A stretch of DNA of 46,899 nucleotides from Deltaproteobacteria bacterium (GTDB lineage Bacteria > Desulfobacterota > Binatia > Binatales > Binataceae): the NCBI GenBank assembly GCA_021794015.1, contig JAJYRQ010000030.1:1-46899 (forward strand). Direction: 5' to 3'. A program made the position numbers and the translations under genes. Positions 27,250 through 35,961 of this stretch are shown piece by piece. How positions within the stretch are numbered: the stretch's first letter is position 1; each line of letters starts with the position of its first letter. The notes under the pieces are model-generated. The model was not told the DNA's origin. It searched no databases and saw only the letters and a program-made list of their open reading frames with translations.

Positions 27250-27465
27250 TCAATCGCGGCCTTCGTACTTGAAGGACACGCTCAGCCGCACGCGGTAGGC
27301 GGTAATCCGGCCGTCTTCGATCGCCACGTCCAGCTTGGTCACTTCGCCGACGCGCAGGTCGCGCAGCGTTGAGGCTGCGGTCTCGACTGCGGTCCGGGCC
27401 GCCTTTTCCCACGATTCGGAGCTCGTGCCAACGATCTCGACGACCTTGTAAACGCTGCCGTCCAT
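27250..27465 (-). CDS. dodecin-family flavin-binding protein
   Basis: A 71-residue protein with the dodecin pattern VYKVVEIVGTSSESWEKAAR at the start and RVRLSVSFKYEGRD at the end. Dodecins form hollow dodecamers that store or buffer flavins or related cofactors in the cytosol. The flavin-stacking Trp19 is present. GGAGA lies before ATG 27465, and a promoter is visible upstream at 27534-27562. Its place directly after the operon containing an LLM flavin oxidoreductase and a UbiD (prenylated-FMN) enzyme is suggestive, though a terminator separates them. Confidence 0.88.
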   Translation of the reverse strand: MDGSVYKVVEIVGTSSESWEKAARTAVETAASTLRDLRVGEVTKLDVAIEDGRITAYRVRLSVSFKYEGRD

Positions 27466-27533
27466 GATGCTCTCCTGTATCAGGCGCCTTGCGCGCTTTG
27501 CAGCGCGGCGGCACCCGAGCTCTGCCTGTCTGC

Positions 27534-27562
27534 ATAGTCTTACGGGAACCGCGCGCTGTCAA
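27534..27562 (-). promoter_or_regulatory. promoter for dodecin-argJ
   Basis: On the minus strand, a perfect TTGACA (27562-27557), a 17-nt spacer and GACTAT (27539-27534) as a weak -10. It starts just after the upstream operon's terminator, giving a leader of about 60 nt before the dodecin start. Confidence 0.5.
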
Positions 27563-27564
27563 CG

Positions 27565-27607
27565 AAAAAGGCCCGCGCCGACCGAGCGCAACGACGCCGG
27601 CCGGCGC
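27565..27607 (-). terminator. intrinsic terminator of the UbiD/Liv/LLM operon
   Basis: Directly after the LLM stop codon (27608-27610), GCGCCG (27607-27602) can pair with CGGCGC (27580-27575), with further GC pairing inside. It is followed by GGGCC and five T residues on the minus strand (27569-27565). This is a good Rho-independent terminator. Confidence 0.65.
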
Positions 27608-28663
27608 TTAGCCGTGAAGCTCGCGGATGATTGCGGCCAGCACCTCGCGGTCGGCCGCCTCGCGCAGCGGAATCCCGAACTCAAGTCCGGTCGCTACGGC
27701 GCCGTAGCGCTGCTTTAGCTTGGCCGCGAGCCGGTCGTACGTGGCGACGACCGCGATCGTGTCGAGCACTTCGTCGCTGATGCGCCGGGGCATTTCCTCC
27801 CATCGCTTTTCGACCGAGTACTGGTGCAGCTCGCGCACCAGATCGCCCCATCCGTGATGCTCGAAGACCGCCCGGTAGCTGCGGGTCGAGGCATAGAAGG
27901 CGACGCGGGCGCGGACATCGCGAATGCGCTCTTCGAGCAGCGCCGCGCTCGGCGCCGCGGCAATCAGCGGACTGGGAACCACGTCGAACCCGTCCAGCTT
28001 GCGCCCGACCTTGGCGGCGCCCGCCTTCACCGCCGGCAGCATCACTTCGGCAATGTAGCGCGGCGTGCAGATGGGATGCGGCCGCATGCCCTGGCACAGC
28101 TCCCCGGCCAGGCGGCACATGCCGGCGTTGACCGCGGCGACCTGGACGGGAATGTCGGGATGCTCGATCGGCCCCGGATCGAACAGCGGCACCATCAGGG
28201 ACAGGTTGTAGTGCTTGCCGGCAAATTCGAGCGGGACGCGGTTCTGCCAGCAGTTCCATACCGCCCGCACCGCGCCGATGTATTCGCGCAGCCGAGCCAG
28301 CGGCGGCGCCCAGGCAAGCCCATAGCGCCGCTGGATATGGCCCTTGACCTGGGGCCCCAGCCCGAGCACGAAGCGGCCCTTCGACATCGCCTGGATGTCC
28401 CAGGCGGTCATCGCCGTCGCCGTGGGACTGCGCGCAAAGGCGATCGCAACCGCCGTGGTAAGTCTCAGCCGCGAGGTGGCCGTTGCGCCCAGCGCAAGCG
28501 GCAGAAACGGGTCGTTCTTGGTCTCGCCGCTGGCCAGGCCGTCGTAGCCAAGTTCCTCGATTTCACGGGCCATGGCAGGCACCGCCGCCAGGTCCAGGCG
28601 CATCGATACCTGGCGCAGCCCCGGGTCGAGTTTTCCTACAGGTAAAAGGGTTTCGGCTTTCAT
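27608..28663 (-). CDS. LLM-class (F420/flavin-dependent) oxidoreductase
   Basis: A 351-residue luciferase-like TIM-barrel oxidoreductase. The pattern matches the F420-type LLM subgroup: EELGYDGLASGETKNDPFLP, RLRLTTAVAIAFARSPT, WDIQAMSKGRFVLGLGPQVKGH and MCRLAGELCQGMRPHP. These enzymes reduce or oxidise varied substrates with F420 or FMN; the substrate is unknown. The ATG at 28663 follows GGAGGAG. It lies 25 bp after livM and is the last gene of the operon, ending in a terminator, so it most likely handles the transported compound or its decarboxylated product. Confidence 0.85.
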   Translation of the reverse strand: MKAETLLPVGKLDPGLRQVSMRLDLAAVPAMAREIEELGYDGLASGETKNDPFLPLALGATATSRLRLTTAVAIAFARSPTATAMTAWDIQAMSKGRFVLGLGPQVKGHIQRRYGLAWAPPLARLREYIGAVRAVWNCWQNRVPLEFAGKHYNLSLMVPLFDPGPIEHPDIPVQVAAVNAGMCRLAGELCQGMRPHPICTPRYIAEVMLPAVKAGAAKVGRKLDGFDVVPSPLIAAAPSAALLEERIRDVRARVAFYASTRSYRAVFEHHGWGDLVRELHQYSVEKRWEEMPRRISDEVLDTIAVVATYDRLAAKLKQRYGAVATGLEFGIPLREAADREVLAAIIRELHG

Positions 28664-28688
28664 CGCTCCTCCATCAAATACGCCGCAT

Positions 28689-29681
28689 TTAACCGGCCGT
28701 TCTGCCGCCCGCGCCACCGCCTCTGCCGGCGCGCGCGGCCAGACGGCGGCCGACACCCCCCACGATTCCCGTGGGAAAGGCCAGGCAGCATCCGATCACC
28801 AGCGAGCCGTAAACCAAAATATCGAGCCCCGGAACCCGGCCGCCGAACACCGCCCGCAGCCACTCGCCGGCAGGATAAAGCAGCGCCGTGCCCACCACCG
28901 GGCCCCATACCGTACCGATCCCGCCGACTAGGGCAAAAAGAATCACCTTGATCGTGACATCCGGCCCGAAAAACGTCCGCGGCTCAACAAACAGCAGGTA
29001 AAAACCATAAATGGAGCCCCCGGCCGCGGTGAGAGCACCGGTCGCCGCCATCGCGCTCATCCGCACCAGAGCGGGGCTTACCCCCATCGCCTGGGCCGCA
29101 GTCTCGTTCTCACGCACGGCACGGTAGCGATAGCCCAGAGGCGCAGCGTCGATCGCCCAGGCGACCGCCTGGCAAAGCGCCAGGAAGCCGAGCGCCACCA
29201 GAAAGAACCCGGCTGCCGACTCGAATTGCATGCTCAGCAGACCCGGCGGCTGCGGCGGCGCGATGCTGATGCCGCGGCTTGCTCCGAGCGGGTCGAACGT
29301 CGATACAAACAGCAAGGCCACCTCCGCAAACGCCAGCGTGAGCACCGCAAACGAGAGACCGCCGACGCGGTAGCGCGTGCCCAGCCAGCCGATCGCCGCA
29401 CCCGCCGCGCCGGCCAGCGCGGCACCCGCGGCCAGCCCGATCCACGGCGAGATGCCCAGAGCCGAAAACAGCATCGCCGAAGTGTAGGCGCCAATGCCGA
29501 AAAAAAGACCGTGGCCAAAAGAAAAAGTGCCGGAAAAACCCGCCGCCACGTTCCAGGCCGACGCCACACCCGCATAGACCGCCGCCATGAACGCCACGTC
29601 CAACCAGTAGCGGCCGGCGGCGAACGGCGCCAGGCAGGCCGCAACGACCAATCCCGCGGCCCAAAACTCCGCCTTCTTCAT
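28689..29681 (-). CDS. Liv-type ABC transporter permease (LivM-like), operon 2
   Basis: A 330-residue membrane permease. The signatures are GFSGTFSFGHGLFFGIGAYT in the first quarter, YRAVRENETAAQAMGV in the central loop and GGIGTVWGPVVGTALLYP in the coupling region. The C-terminus is Gly/Arg-rich and longer than usual. The start overlaps the stop of livH by ATGA (29678-29681), so the two are translationally coupled. It forms the pore with LivH of the same operon and is clearly different in sequence from the copy at 6819. Confidence 0.87.
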   Translation of the reverse strand: MKKAEFWAAGLVVAACLAPFAAGRYWLDVAFMAAVYAGVASAWNVAAGFSGTFSFGHGLFFGIGAYTSAMLFSALGISPWIGLAAGAALAGAAGAAIGWLGTRYRVGGLSFAVLTLAFAEVALLFVSTFDPLGASRGISIAPPQPPGLLSMQFESAAGFFLVALGFLALCQAVAWAIDAAPLGYRYRAVRENETAAQAMGVSPALVRMSAMAATGALTAAGGSIYGFYLLFVEPRTFFGPDVTIKVILFALVGGIGTVWGPVVGTALLYPAGEWLRAVFGGRVPGLDILVYGSLVIGCCLAFPTGIVGGVGRRLAARAGRGGGAGGRTAG

Positions 29682-30544
29682 CGCTGCCGTACCATCCTTG
29701 CCGCGACCGCAGGCCGCGCCATCAGCACCACCGCCAGCAGGGCGTACGGCGTCAGGCCGCCATACGAACCCGGCAGGTAGAGCAGCCCGAGCGTCTCAGA
29801 CAGACCGACCAGAAGCCCGCTTGCCACGGTTGCGGCCATCGTACGACCGCCGCCGACGATCAGCACCACCAGCGCTAGAATCGTGTAGCGCAGCCCCATG
29901 TCGGGGGTCAGCTTGAAAACGCCCGCCAGCAGCGGACCGACCAGCCCCAAAATCCCGACGCCCACGCACCACACCTGTCCCTCGACGCCGGTCACCGAAA
30001 TCCCGGCCAACTCAGCCGCCATCTCGTCGGCCGCAATTGCTCTCAGTCGCCGGCCCCAGTCGCTGTGCTTGAGCGCTAGCCCAAGACCACCCAGCCCCGC
30101 CAGCGAGACCACGAAAGCAACCGCGCGCGTCATCTCGACCCCGACCCCCATCAACCGAATGACCCGGCCCGAGAAGACATTGCCCACGCTGCGCAGGTCA
30201 GCGCCGTAGCGCATCAGCAGAAACGCTTCGATTACAAACGACAGACCCAGCAGCGCCTGCACGACCAGCAGGTGATGCCGGTCGCGGATCGGCCGCACAA
30301 TCCAGCGAAACACTCCCCACCCGATGAATCCCATCAGCGGGGCGACCGCGACCCAGGAAAGCAGCGGATCAACGCCGCCGTAGCGGCGAACGTCGTAAGC
30401 CGCGTACATCGCCAGCGCCATCAACGAGCCGTGGGCGAAGTTGATCACCCCGGTTGCGCGGTAGACCAGCACCATGCCGCTGGTCACCAGCGCCAGGATA
30501 ACGCCCAGCACGACGCCCTGAATGATTCCGGCAAAGAGCAGCAT
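29678..30544 (-). CDS. Liv-type ABC transporter permease (LivH-like), operon 2
   Basis: A 288-residue permease. The N-terminus is LLFAGIIQGVVLGVILALVT, followed by VLVYRATGVINFAHGSLMAL, the classic LivH region. VVLIVGGGRTMAATVASGLL is the coupling region. The frame is open upstream to 30673, but that would run into livF and add a non-hydrophobic leader; ATG 30544 lies 14 bp after the livF stop. Topology predicts about eight membrane segments. Confidence 0.87.
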   Translation of the reverse strand: MLLFAGIIQGVVLGVILALVTSGMVLVYRATGVINFAHGSLMALAMYAAYDVRRYGGVDPLLSWVAVAPLMGFIGWGVFRWIVRPIRDRHHLLVVQALLGLSFVIEAFLLMRYGADLRSVGNVFSGRVIRLMGVGVEMTRAVAFVVSLAGLGGLGLALKHSDWGRRLRAIAADEMAAELAGISVTGVEGQVWCVGVGILGLVGPLLAGVFKLTPDMGLRYTILALVVLIVGGGRTMAATVASGLLVGLSETLGLLYLPGSYGGLTPYALLAVVLMARPAVAARMVRQR

Positions 30545-30558
30545 GGCCGAGCCAGGCG

Positions 30559-31263
30559 TCAGCCGAGGTAAGCCTGCCTGAGCGCGTCTGCCGTCAGGTG
30601 TTCCATTGCCTCCACTTGAGACACCACCCTGCCCTGGCGCAGCACGTAGCCGCGGCTGGCCAGGTCGAAGCAAAACTGCACGTTCTGCTCCACTACGATC
30701 ATCGTCAGCGACTCCTGCTTGAGGCCGAGCAACGTCCCGAACACCAGGTCCACGGCGACCGGGCTCAGCCCCAGACTCGGCTCATCGAGCATCAGCACAC
30801 GAGGCTCGGCCATCAGGCCGCGCGCGATGGCGACCAGTTGCTGCTCGCCGCCCGAGAGCATCCCGGCCGGCCGATGGCGCAGCTCGTAGAGCGGCTTAAA
30901 GCTATCGTAGACCCGCTCGAGGCGCGCCCGGCGTGCCCGGTGCGAGCCAAGGCGCAGGCCGCCGACGATCAGGTTTTCCGCGACCGTCAGGTCGGGGAAA
31001 ACGTGGCGACCTTCGGGCACCTGGATGAGGCCGCGTCTGACCCGCTCGGAGGGCCCGTCCGGCGTTATGTCGGCGCCCTCGAATTGAAGGTTGCCGCGCC
31101 ACACGCCGACCAGCCCGGAGAGCACCTTGAGCAGCGTGCTCTTGCCGGCATTGTTCGGCCCCAGGATGGCAACGCATTCGCCCGCCGCCACGCCCAGCGC
31201 CACACCGTGCAGAACCGGGACCTTGCCGTATCCGGCGTCGATCGCGCGCGCCTCAAGCAGCAT
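30559..31263 (-). CDS. Liv-type ABC transporter ATPase (LivF-like), operon 2
   Basis: A 234-residue ATPase. Walker A is GPNNAGKS (the N for G is a common variant), the signature is LSGGEQQ, Walker B is RVLMLDEP with the SLGLSP that follows, and the H-region is VEQNVQ. ATG 31263 overlaps the end of the livG-like gene by 11 bp. It pairs with LivG to power the importer. Confidence 0.87.
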   Translation of the reverse strand: MLLEARAIDAGYGKVPVLHGVALGVAAGECVAILGPNNAGKSTLLKVLSGLVGVWRGNLQFEGADITPDGPSERVRRGLIQVPEGRHVFPDLTVAENLIVGGLRLGSHRARRARLERVYDSFKPLYELRHRPAGMLSGGEQQLVAIARGLMAEPRVLMLDEPSLGLSPVAVDLVFGTLLGLKQESLTMIVVEQNVQFCFDLASRGYVLRQGRVVSQVEAMEHLTADALRQAYLG

Positions 31264-31978
31264 CGTAGCTTCGCCTGGTGCCGAAGTAGGCCTCGACCAC
31301 CTGCGGATGCCGGGCCATCTCCTCGAAGGTTCCCGAGGCAATGATCCGGCCGCCGGCGAGCACGTGCACTTCATCGCACAGTCGCCTGATTACCTCCATC
31401 ACGTGCTCGACCACCACAATTTCCACGCCGGCGCGGTGCGCGGCCAGGACGCGCTCGGCCATGAAGTCGGCCTCGGCGCTGGTGAGCCCCGCCATTACTT
31501 CGTCGAGCAGGATGATGCGCGGGCGGGTGGCCAGGCAGCGGCCGAATTCGAGCCGGCGCGCCTGGCCCGGCGCCAGCTCGGCCGGCTGCGCCTCCCAAGG
31601 CAGTTCGAGTTCCGCGCAGATCGCCCGGGCCCGGCGCCGCGCCTCGGCCAGCGGCGCGCGCAACAGTGCCGCGCCGGTAAGCGTCTCGCCGACGGTGAGC
31701 GCCGGAAAAACCTGCTGCACCTGAAAGCTGCGCACCAAACCCAATTGTGCCCGGCGTTGGGGGCTCAGCCGCTCGATAGAGCGCCCGTCCAGGCTTATCG
31801 TCCCCGCCTCCGGGCGGGCGAAACCGGTCAGAACATTGAAGAGCGTCGTCTTGCCCGCGCCGTTGGGTCCGATTATTGCGCTCAGCCGCCCGCCGCCGAG
31901 CCGGAGGTCCAGGCCGTTTAGCGCGCGCACCCCGCCATAGGCCTTGACGATGCCCCGGGACTCGATGACCGCGCCCAT
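31253..31978 (-). CDS. Liv-type ABC transporter ATPase (LivG-like), operon 2
   Basis: A 241-residue ATPase. Walker A is GPNGAGKT, the signature variant is LAPGQARRLEF, Walker B is RIILLDEVMAG (LivG-type, with V where LivF has P), and the H-loop is VEHVME. It starts 7 bp after the binding-protein stop codon and overlaps livF. Confidence 0.87.
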   Translation of the reverse strand: MGAVIESRGIVKAYGGVRALNGLDLRLGGGRLSAIIGPNGAGKTTLFNVLTGFARPEAGTISLDGRSIERLSPQRRAQLGLVRSFQVQQVFPALTVGETLTGAALLRAPLAEARRRARAICAELELPWEAQPAELAPGQARRLEFGRCLATRPRIILLDEVMAGLTSAEADFMAERVLAAHRAGVEIVVVEHVMEVIRRLCDEVHVLAGGRIIASGTFEEMARHPQVVEAYFGTRRSYDAA

Positions 31979-31985
31979 CGCCTCG

Positions 31986-33242
31986 CTACCGCAGCTTTAC
32001 CTGACGAGTCTTCAGCGACTCGGGATAGACGATCTGCTTGACGCCGTTGTCCCACTGGACGAAAAGCGCTGTCGGGTCAAGCGGCTTGCCGCTGGCGTCG
32101 AAGGCCACGCCGCTTAAGAACTGCGGCATGCTGACGCGCGGTGAAGTCGGCGGTATGCGCACGCGCCTGACGGCTGCGGCCAGCTCGCGCGGCTTGGCCG
32201 TCGCGCCGTGCTCGAGCGCCTCGACCAGCACCCAGGCGGCCTGGGCGCCGGCGGCCATCGCCTGGTCGACGATGGCATGAGGATCGCGCCGCCGGGCCGC
32301 CTCGACCAGCCACTGGACGCCCGGCGTCCGCGCCGCGCTGTCGAACTGCGCCAGGCCGAAGGTGCGCGGGCCAAGCGCGGCGCGTGCCACCCGCTCGCCA
32401 AGCGTCCTCCACAGCCGGTCGTCGGTGAAACTGGCCGACCCGCCGACCCAGATCGGCTGCCCGGTGTAACCCTGCGCCACCCGCGCGTCGTCGAGCAGCA
32501 CCCCGTCCTGGAAGTAGCCGATCGACACCACCGCGTCGGGCTTCAACTGCTTGAGCAGGAGCACGATGGGCGTAAGGTCTTGGGCAGTCGGCGGAAAGCC
32601 GCGCGTGCTGACCACGGAAATGCCGGCCGGCGCCAGTCCTCGCGCCGCCGCCTTGGCCGCGGTCTGCCCGTAATCGTTGTCCGGGTAGGTAATGGCGACC
32701 GTCTTTATCCCGGCGCCGTGCTCCTTGTTGAGCCATTCAAGGAAGCCGGCGTAGCTCTGGCCAAACTGACTGGAGGTCATCGAAACGGTCGTCAAGCCGC
32801 GATAGCGGCGCCGGAAGAGTTCGTCGAACGAGCCCTGAGTCGAAATCAGCCCGACGCCGGCGCGCTCGCTCACCGGCAGGGTCGCTTCAACTTCCGGCGT
32901 GGCGTACGGCCCGAGGATGAAGACGACGTGTTCCATCTCGATCAGCCGACGCGCCTCGGCCGCCGAGGAAACGGGAACCGAAGCGTTGTCGGCAATCACC
33001 AGTTCGATCGGCGCGCCGCCCAGCCGCGTGACGCCGCCGCCGGCGTTGACCGTATCGACCACCAGCCGCATGCCGAACAGGTTGGACTGCCCGGCTGCGG
33101 CATTGCGGCCGGAGAGCGGAAGCAGCACCCCGATGCGCAGTGCCGGTACCGCCGCGCGGGAGCTAGGCGCCCCCAAAAGCGCGCCGCAGAGCACTAAGGC
33201 GGCCGCCACCCCGGCCACAACGGCGCTTCGCCAGCGCCTCAT
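31986..33242 (-). CDS. Liv-type ABC transporter substrate-binding protein, operon 2
   Basis: A 418-residue periplasmic binding protein of the type I fold. A Sec signal (RRWRSAVVAGVAAALVLCGA then SSRA-AV) precedes LRIGVLLPLSGRNAAAGQ. Later come YPDNDYGQTAAKAAARGL and SIGYFQDGVLLDDARVAQG, as in amide/aromatic-acid-type binders. The ATG at 33242 overlaps the UbiD stop by ATGA (33239-33242), an unusual coupling of an exported protein to a cytosolic decarboxylase. The ligand is probably the compound handled by the CoA-transferase and UbiD enzymes encoded upstream. Confidence 0.86.
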   Translation of the reverse strand: MRRWRSAVVAGVAAALVLCGALLGAPSSRAAVPALRIGVLLPLSGRNAAAGQSNLFGMRLVVDTVNAGGGVTRLGGAPIELVIADNASVPVSSAAEARRLIEMEHVVFILGPYATPEVEATLPVSERAGVGLISTQGSFDELFRRRYRGLTTVSMTSSQFGQSYAGFLEWLNKEHGAGIKTVAITYPDNDYGQTAAKAAARGLAPAGISVVSTRGFPPTAQDLTPIVLLLKQLKPDAVVSIGYFQDGVLLDDARVAQGYTGQPIWVGGSASFTDDRLWRTLGERVARAALGPRTFGLAQFDSAARTPGVQWLVEAARRRDPHAIVDQAMAAGAQAAWVLVEALEHGATAKPRELAAAVRRVRIPPTSPRVSMPQFLSGVAFDASGKPLDPTALFVQWDNGVKQIVYPESLKTRQVKLR

Positions 33243-34732
33243 GCGCGCTTGCCCTGCCGCCGGGGCAGCACAATGCCGTACTCCTGCCAGCGCTCTTCCA
33301 CCCGCGCCGCCGCCTGCGAGTCGGGCTCGGTTGACATCGGCGGCCAGGTCGGCCGGCCGAACCGGTCGCGCTTGGCCTGGCGCAAGTCCCGCGTCGCGTC
33401 GATCAGCAGCCGGTTCCAGCTTCCCGTGCCCAGCACCGTGTCGTCGCGCCGGGCAAGCGCGATGGTCTGGTCCAGCACGCCGCCGCGCGTGCCGGGCATC
33501 ACCACCAGGTCTTCCGAGGCCGGGTTGACCCGGTAGCAGAGCGCCCAGTGCAGCGCGCGGTCGTTGTAGATGTCGATGTCGTCGTCGACGACCATGACGA
33601 CTTTCCAGAAATGCTCGGCCGAGGCGCTCGCCCACAGCGCCGCGGCCACCTGCTTGGCCTGTCCGTTGTAGGTCTGGTGGATTTGGACGATCGTCACCGG
33701 GCCGGGCCGCGCATCGAGCACGCCGCGCACGCCGGCGCGCTCGAGGACGTCCAGGATGGCCGCCTTGGTAGTGACGGTGTAGATGGCCGCGTCTTCGTTC
33801 ATGGCGCCCGGCGCCACGCCTTCCAGACTGCCGCGGTAAACCGGGTCGTTGCGATGGGTTACGCACTCGACGCGGATTACCGGGCGCGGCCGCGGCTCGC
33901 CGTAGTAGCCCGAGTATTCGCCGAACGGCCCCTCCATCGCGAAGCTCTTCGGGTCGGCCGAGATGAAACCCTCGACCACGATTTCGGCCCCAGCCGGCAC
34001 CAGCAGGTCCGAGGTTTCGCACTTCGCCAGCGCCGCCGGCTCCCCGCGCAGCGCCCCGACAACGTCGTACTCCGACACGTCGTGCGGCACCTGGCTGCCC
34101 GCCGAGACCTCCAGCAGCGGGTCCCAGCCGTAGACCACCGCCACCGGCATCTCCTGCCCGCGCTCGGCGTACTTGACGAAATGGCCGCCCCAGCCCGCGC
34201 CGATCAGCAGCAGCACCGAAATCTGGCGCGGACCCGCGATCATGCCGCGGTAGGCGCCAACGTTGAGCAAGCCGCTGTCCGGGTCTCGCGTGACCACCGC
34301 GCACATCGTGTTGATGTAGCGGCCGCCGTCGCCGGGATGCCAGAGCGGCACCGGCAGCTCGTTCAGATCGATCCGGTCGGCGCCTCGGATGTTCTCCTTG
34401 ACCGGGCCGCCGGCCACTTGGACCGGCGCGATGCCGGCGCGCATCGCGCGCCGAAAGAGCTCCGCCAGCTCCCGGCGCGAGGCGCTTTTTTCCCGTCCGA
34501 AGGCCAAGGCCATTCGCGCGGCCGTGCCAAGAGCCCCGGTAAAAAGCCGGCGGCACCAGCTATTTTCGTGGCCGACGATCCGCTCGAACAGCAGCGCCGG
34601 CCCTTGCGCGTTGAGCACGCGGCGCGAAAGCGCGCCGATTTCTCCCTGCCAATCGACCGGCACCTTGACCCGGGCCAGTTCGCCGGCCTCCTCCAACCGC
34701 GCGATCCACGCTCTCTGATCGATGCAGCTCAT
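33239..34732 (-). CDS. UbiD-family prenylated-FMN decarboxylase
   Basis: A 497-residue cytosolic enzyme that reversibly decarboxylates alpha,beta-unsaturated or aromatic acids using prenylated FMN. The conserved Arg-Glu-Glu triad is visible: Arg162 (NVGAYRG), Glu267 and Glu272 (EGPFGEYSGYYG). Asn157 probably helps hold metal and phosphate. Also seen are VVDDDIDIYNDRALHWAL and TRGGVLDQT, typical of the family. Length is normal. No UbiX prenyltransferase gene is in the window, so the cofactor must come from elsewhere. The start overlaps the CoA-transferase stop by 4 nt and the stop overlaps the binding-protein start by 4 nt. This is not simply the ubiquinone UbiD, given its transporter context. 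Confidence 0.88.
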   Translation of the reverse strand: MSCIDQRAWIARLEEAGELARVKVPVDWQGEIGALSRRVLNAQGPALLFERIVGHENSWCRRLFTGALGTAARMALAFGREKSASRRELAELFRRAMRAGIAPVQVAGGPVKENIRGADRIDLNELPVPLWHPGDGGRYINTMCAVVTRDPDSGLLNVGAYRGMIAGPRQISVLLLIGAGWGGHFVKYAERGQEMPVAVVYGWDPLLEVSAGSQVPHDVSEYDVVGALRGEPAALAKCETSDLLVPAGAEIVVEGFISADPKSFAMEGPFGEYSGYYGEPRPRPVIRVECVTHRNDPVYRGSLEGVAPGAMNEDAAIYTVTTKAAILDVLERAGVRGVLDARPGPVTIVQIHQTYNGQAKQVAAALWASASAEHFWKVVMVVDDDIDIYNDRALHWALCYRVNPASEDLVVMPGTRGGVLDQTIALARRDDTVLGTGSWNRLLIDATRDLRQAKRDRFGRPTWPPMSTEPDSQAAARVEERWQEYGIVLPRRQGKRA

Positions 34733-35961
34733 TGGTGCCCTTCTCCAGCCCGCGCGCCTGCGGCGCGCCCGCGCCCGGCCAAGGCGAAGGCCGCGCCGGC
34801 CTCGATCAGCGCGTCGATCTGTTTTTCATCGTAGCCGCAGACCTCACCCAGGACCTCGCGCGTATGCTCCCCCAGGCGCGGCGGATAAGAAAGCGGCGCG
34901 GCGCCCGCGTACTTGAAGGCGTTGCCAACGAAACGTACCGTTGCCCCGGTCAGCGGGTCCGCCAGCTCCTCCACCATCCTGCGGGCCGTCGCTGCCGGCT
35001 CCTTCAAGGCATCGGCCACGGTGTTGACCGGCGCGCAAGGCACCTGCCGGCGGCTGAGCAATTCGACCCAGGCCCGCGCCGGCCTGGTCCGAAACGTCGC
35101 CTGCAGTTCTTCGCCGAGCGCGCCGACGTTGGCCAGGCGCGCCTGCGGGGTGGCGAAGCGCGGATCATCGACCAGGTCGGCGCGGCCGATCGCATCGCAG
35201 AACGGACGCCAGAACGTCTCGGCCGGGCTGACCACGAAGTGAGTGCCATCCTCGCCCTCGAAGGCGTCGCTCGGCGTGATCATCGGGTGGCGCGCGCCCA
35301 AGCGGCGCGGAATTTCTCCCGAAACCAGGTAGTTCTGCGCCTGCCAGGTCAAAAGCGCGATCTGACAGTCAAGCAGCGAGACCTGCACGCGCTGCCCTTG
35401 GCCGGCGCGCAAGGCGCGCACGATCGCGCCCACCGTGCCCAGCGCCAGAAACAACCCCCCGGCCAGGTCCGCAATCTGGTAGCCGACCCGCACCGGCTTG
35501 CCGCCCGGCTCGCCGGTAATGTCCATCACGCCGCCCAGCGCCTGGATGGCAAGATCAAAGGCCGGCAGCGTCGCGTAGCGACCGTCGTCGTGCAGCCCGA
35601 TTAGCTCGCCCACGCAAATCTTGGGATTGATGCGCAGCAGCGAGGCATGGTCCAGCCCCAGCCGACGCGGCGCATCGGGCGTCATGTTGTACACCACCGC
35701 GTCGGCATGCCGCACCAGATCGCGCAAGGTCGCCGCCCCGGCAGAGTGCTTAAGGTCGAGCGCCACGCTGCGCTTGCCCCGATTCACCGAGAGAAAGAAA
35801 GAGGAATCGCCGTCCACATACCAGGGCGGAATACGGCGCGACATGTCTCCGGCAGGCGGCTCGATCTTGATCACATCGGCGCCAAGCTGCGCCAGAACGA
35901 GCGTCGCGTACGGCCCGCCCAGCACCCAGGTCAGATCCAGAATGCGTAATCCCTGAAGCAC
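34729..35961 (-). CDS. class III CoA-transferase (CaiB/BaiF family), operon 2
   Basis: A 410-residue CoA-transferase. Seen are LDLTWVLGGPYATLVLAQLG, ADVIKIEPPAGD, NRGKRSVALDLK and the catalytic Asp136 in AFDLAIQALGGVMDITGE, then VPCAPVNTVADAL. It probably moves CoA onto or off the transported acid. The start is a GTG at 35961, with GGAGG about 12 nt upstream. It is the first gene of the operon; its last codons overlap the ubiD start (ATGA). The C-terminal tail after residue 390 is Ala/Gly/Arg-rich and may be disordered. Confidence 0.86.
   Translation of the reverse strand: MLQGLRILDLTWVLGGPYATLVLAQLGADVIKIEPPAGDMSRRIPPWYVDGDSSFFLSVNRGKRSVALDLKHSAGAATLRDLVRHADAVVYNMTPDAPRRLGLDHASLLRINPKICVGELIGLHDDGRYATLPAFDLAIQALGGVMDITGEPGGKPVRVGYQIADLAGGLFLALGTVGAIVRALRAGQGQRVQVSLLDCQIALLTWQAQNYLVSGEIPRRLGARHPMITPSDAFEGEDGTHFVVSPAETFWRPFCDAIGRADLVDDPRFATPQARLANVGALGEELQATFRTRPARAWVELLSRRQVPCAPVNTVADALKEPAATARRMVEELADPLTGATVRFVGNAFKYAGAAPLSYPPRLGEHTREVLGEVCGYDEKQIDALIEAGAAFALAGRGRAAGARAGEGHQ

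Noticed and set aside
33243..34556. Upstream extension of the second binding protein across ubiD
   Set aside because: Same strand but a different frame from ubiD, Arg/Gly-rich and without motifs. The signal peptide begins at 33242.
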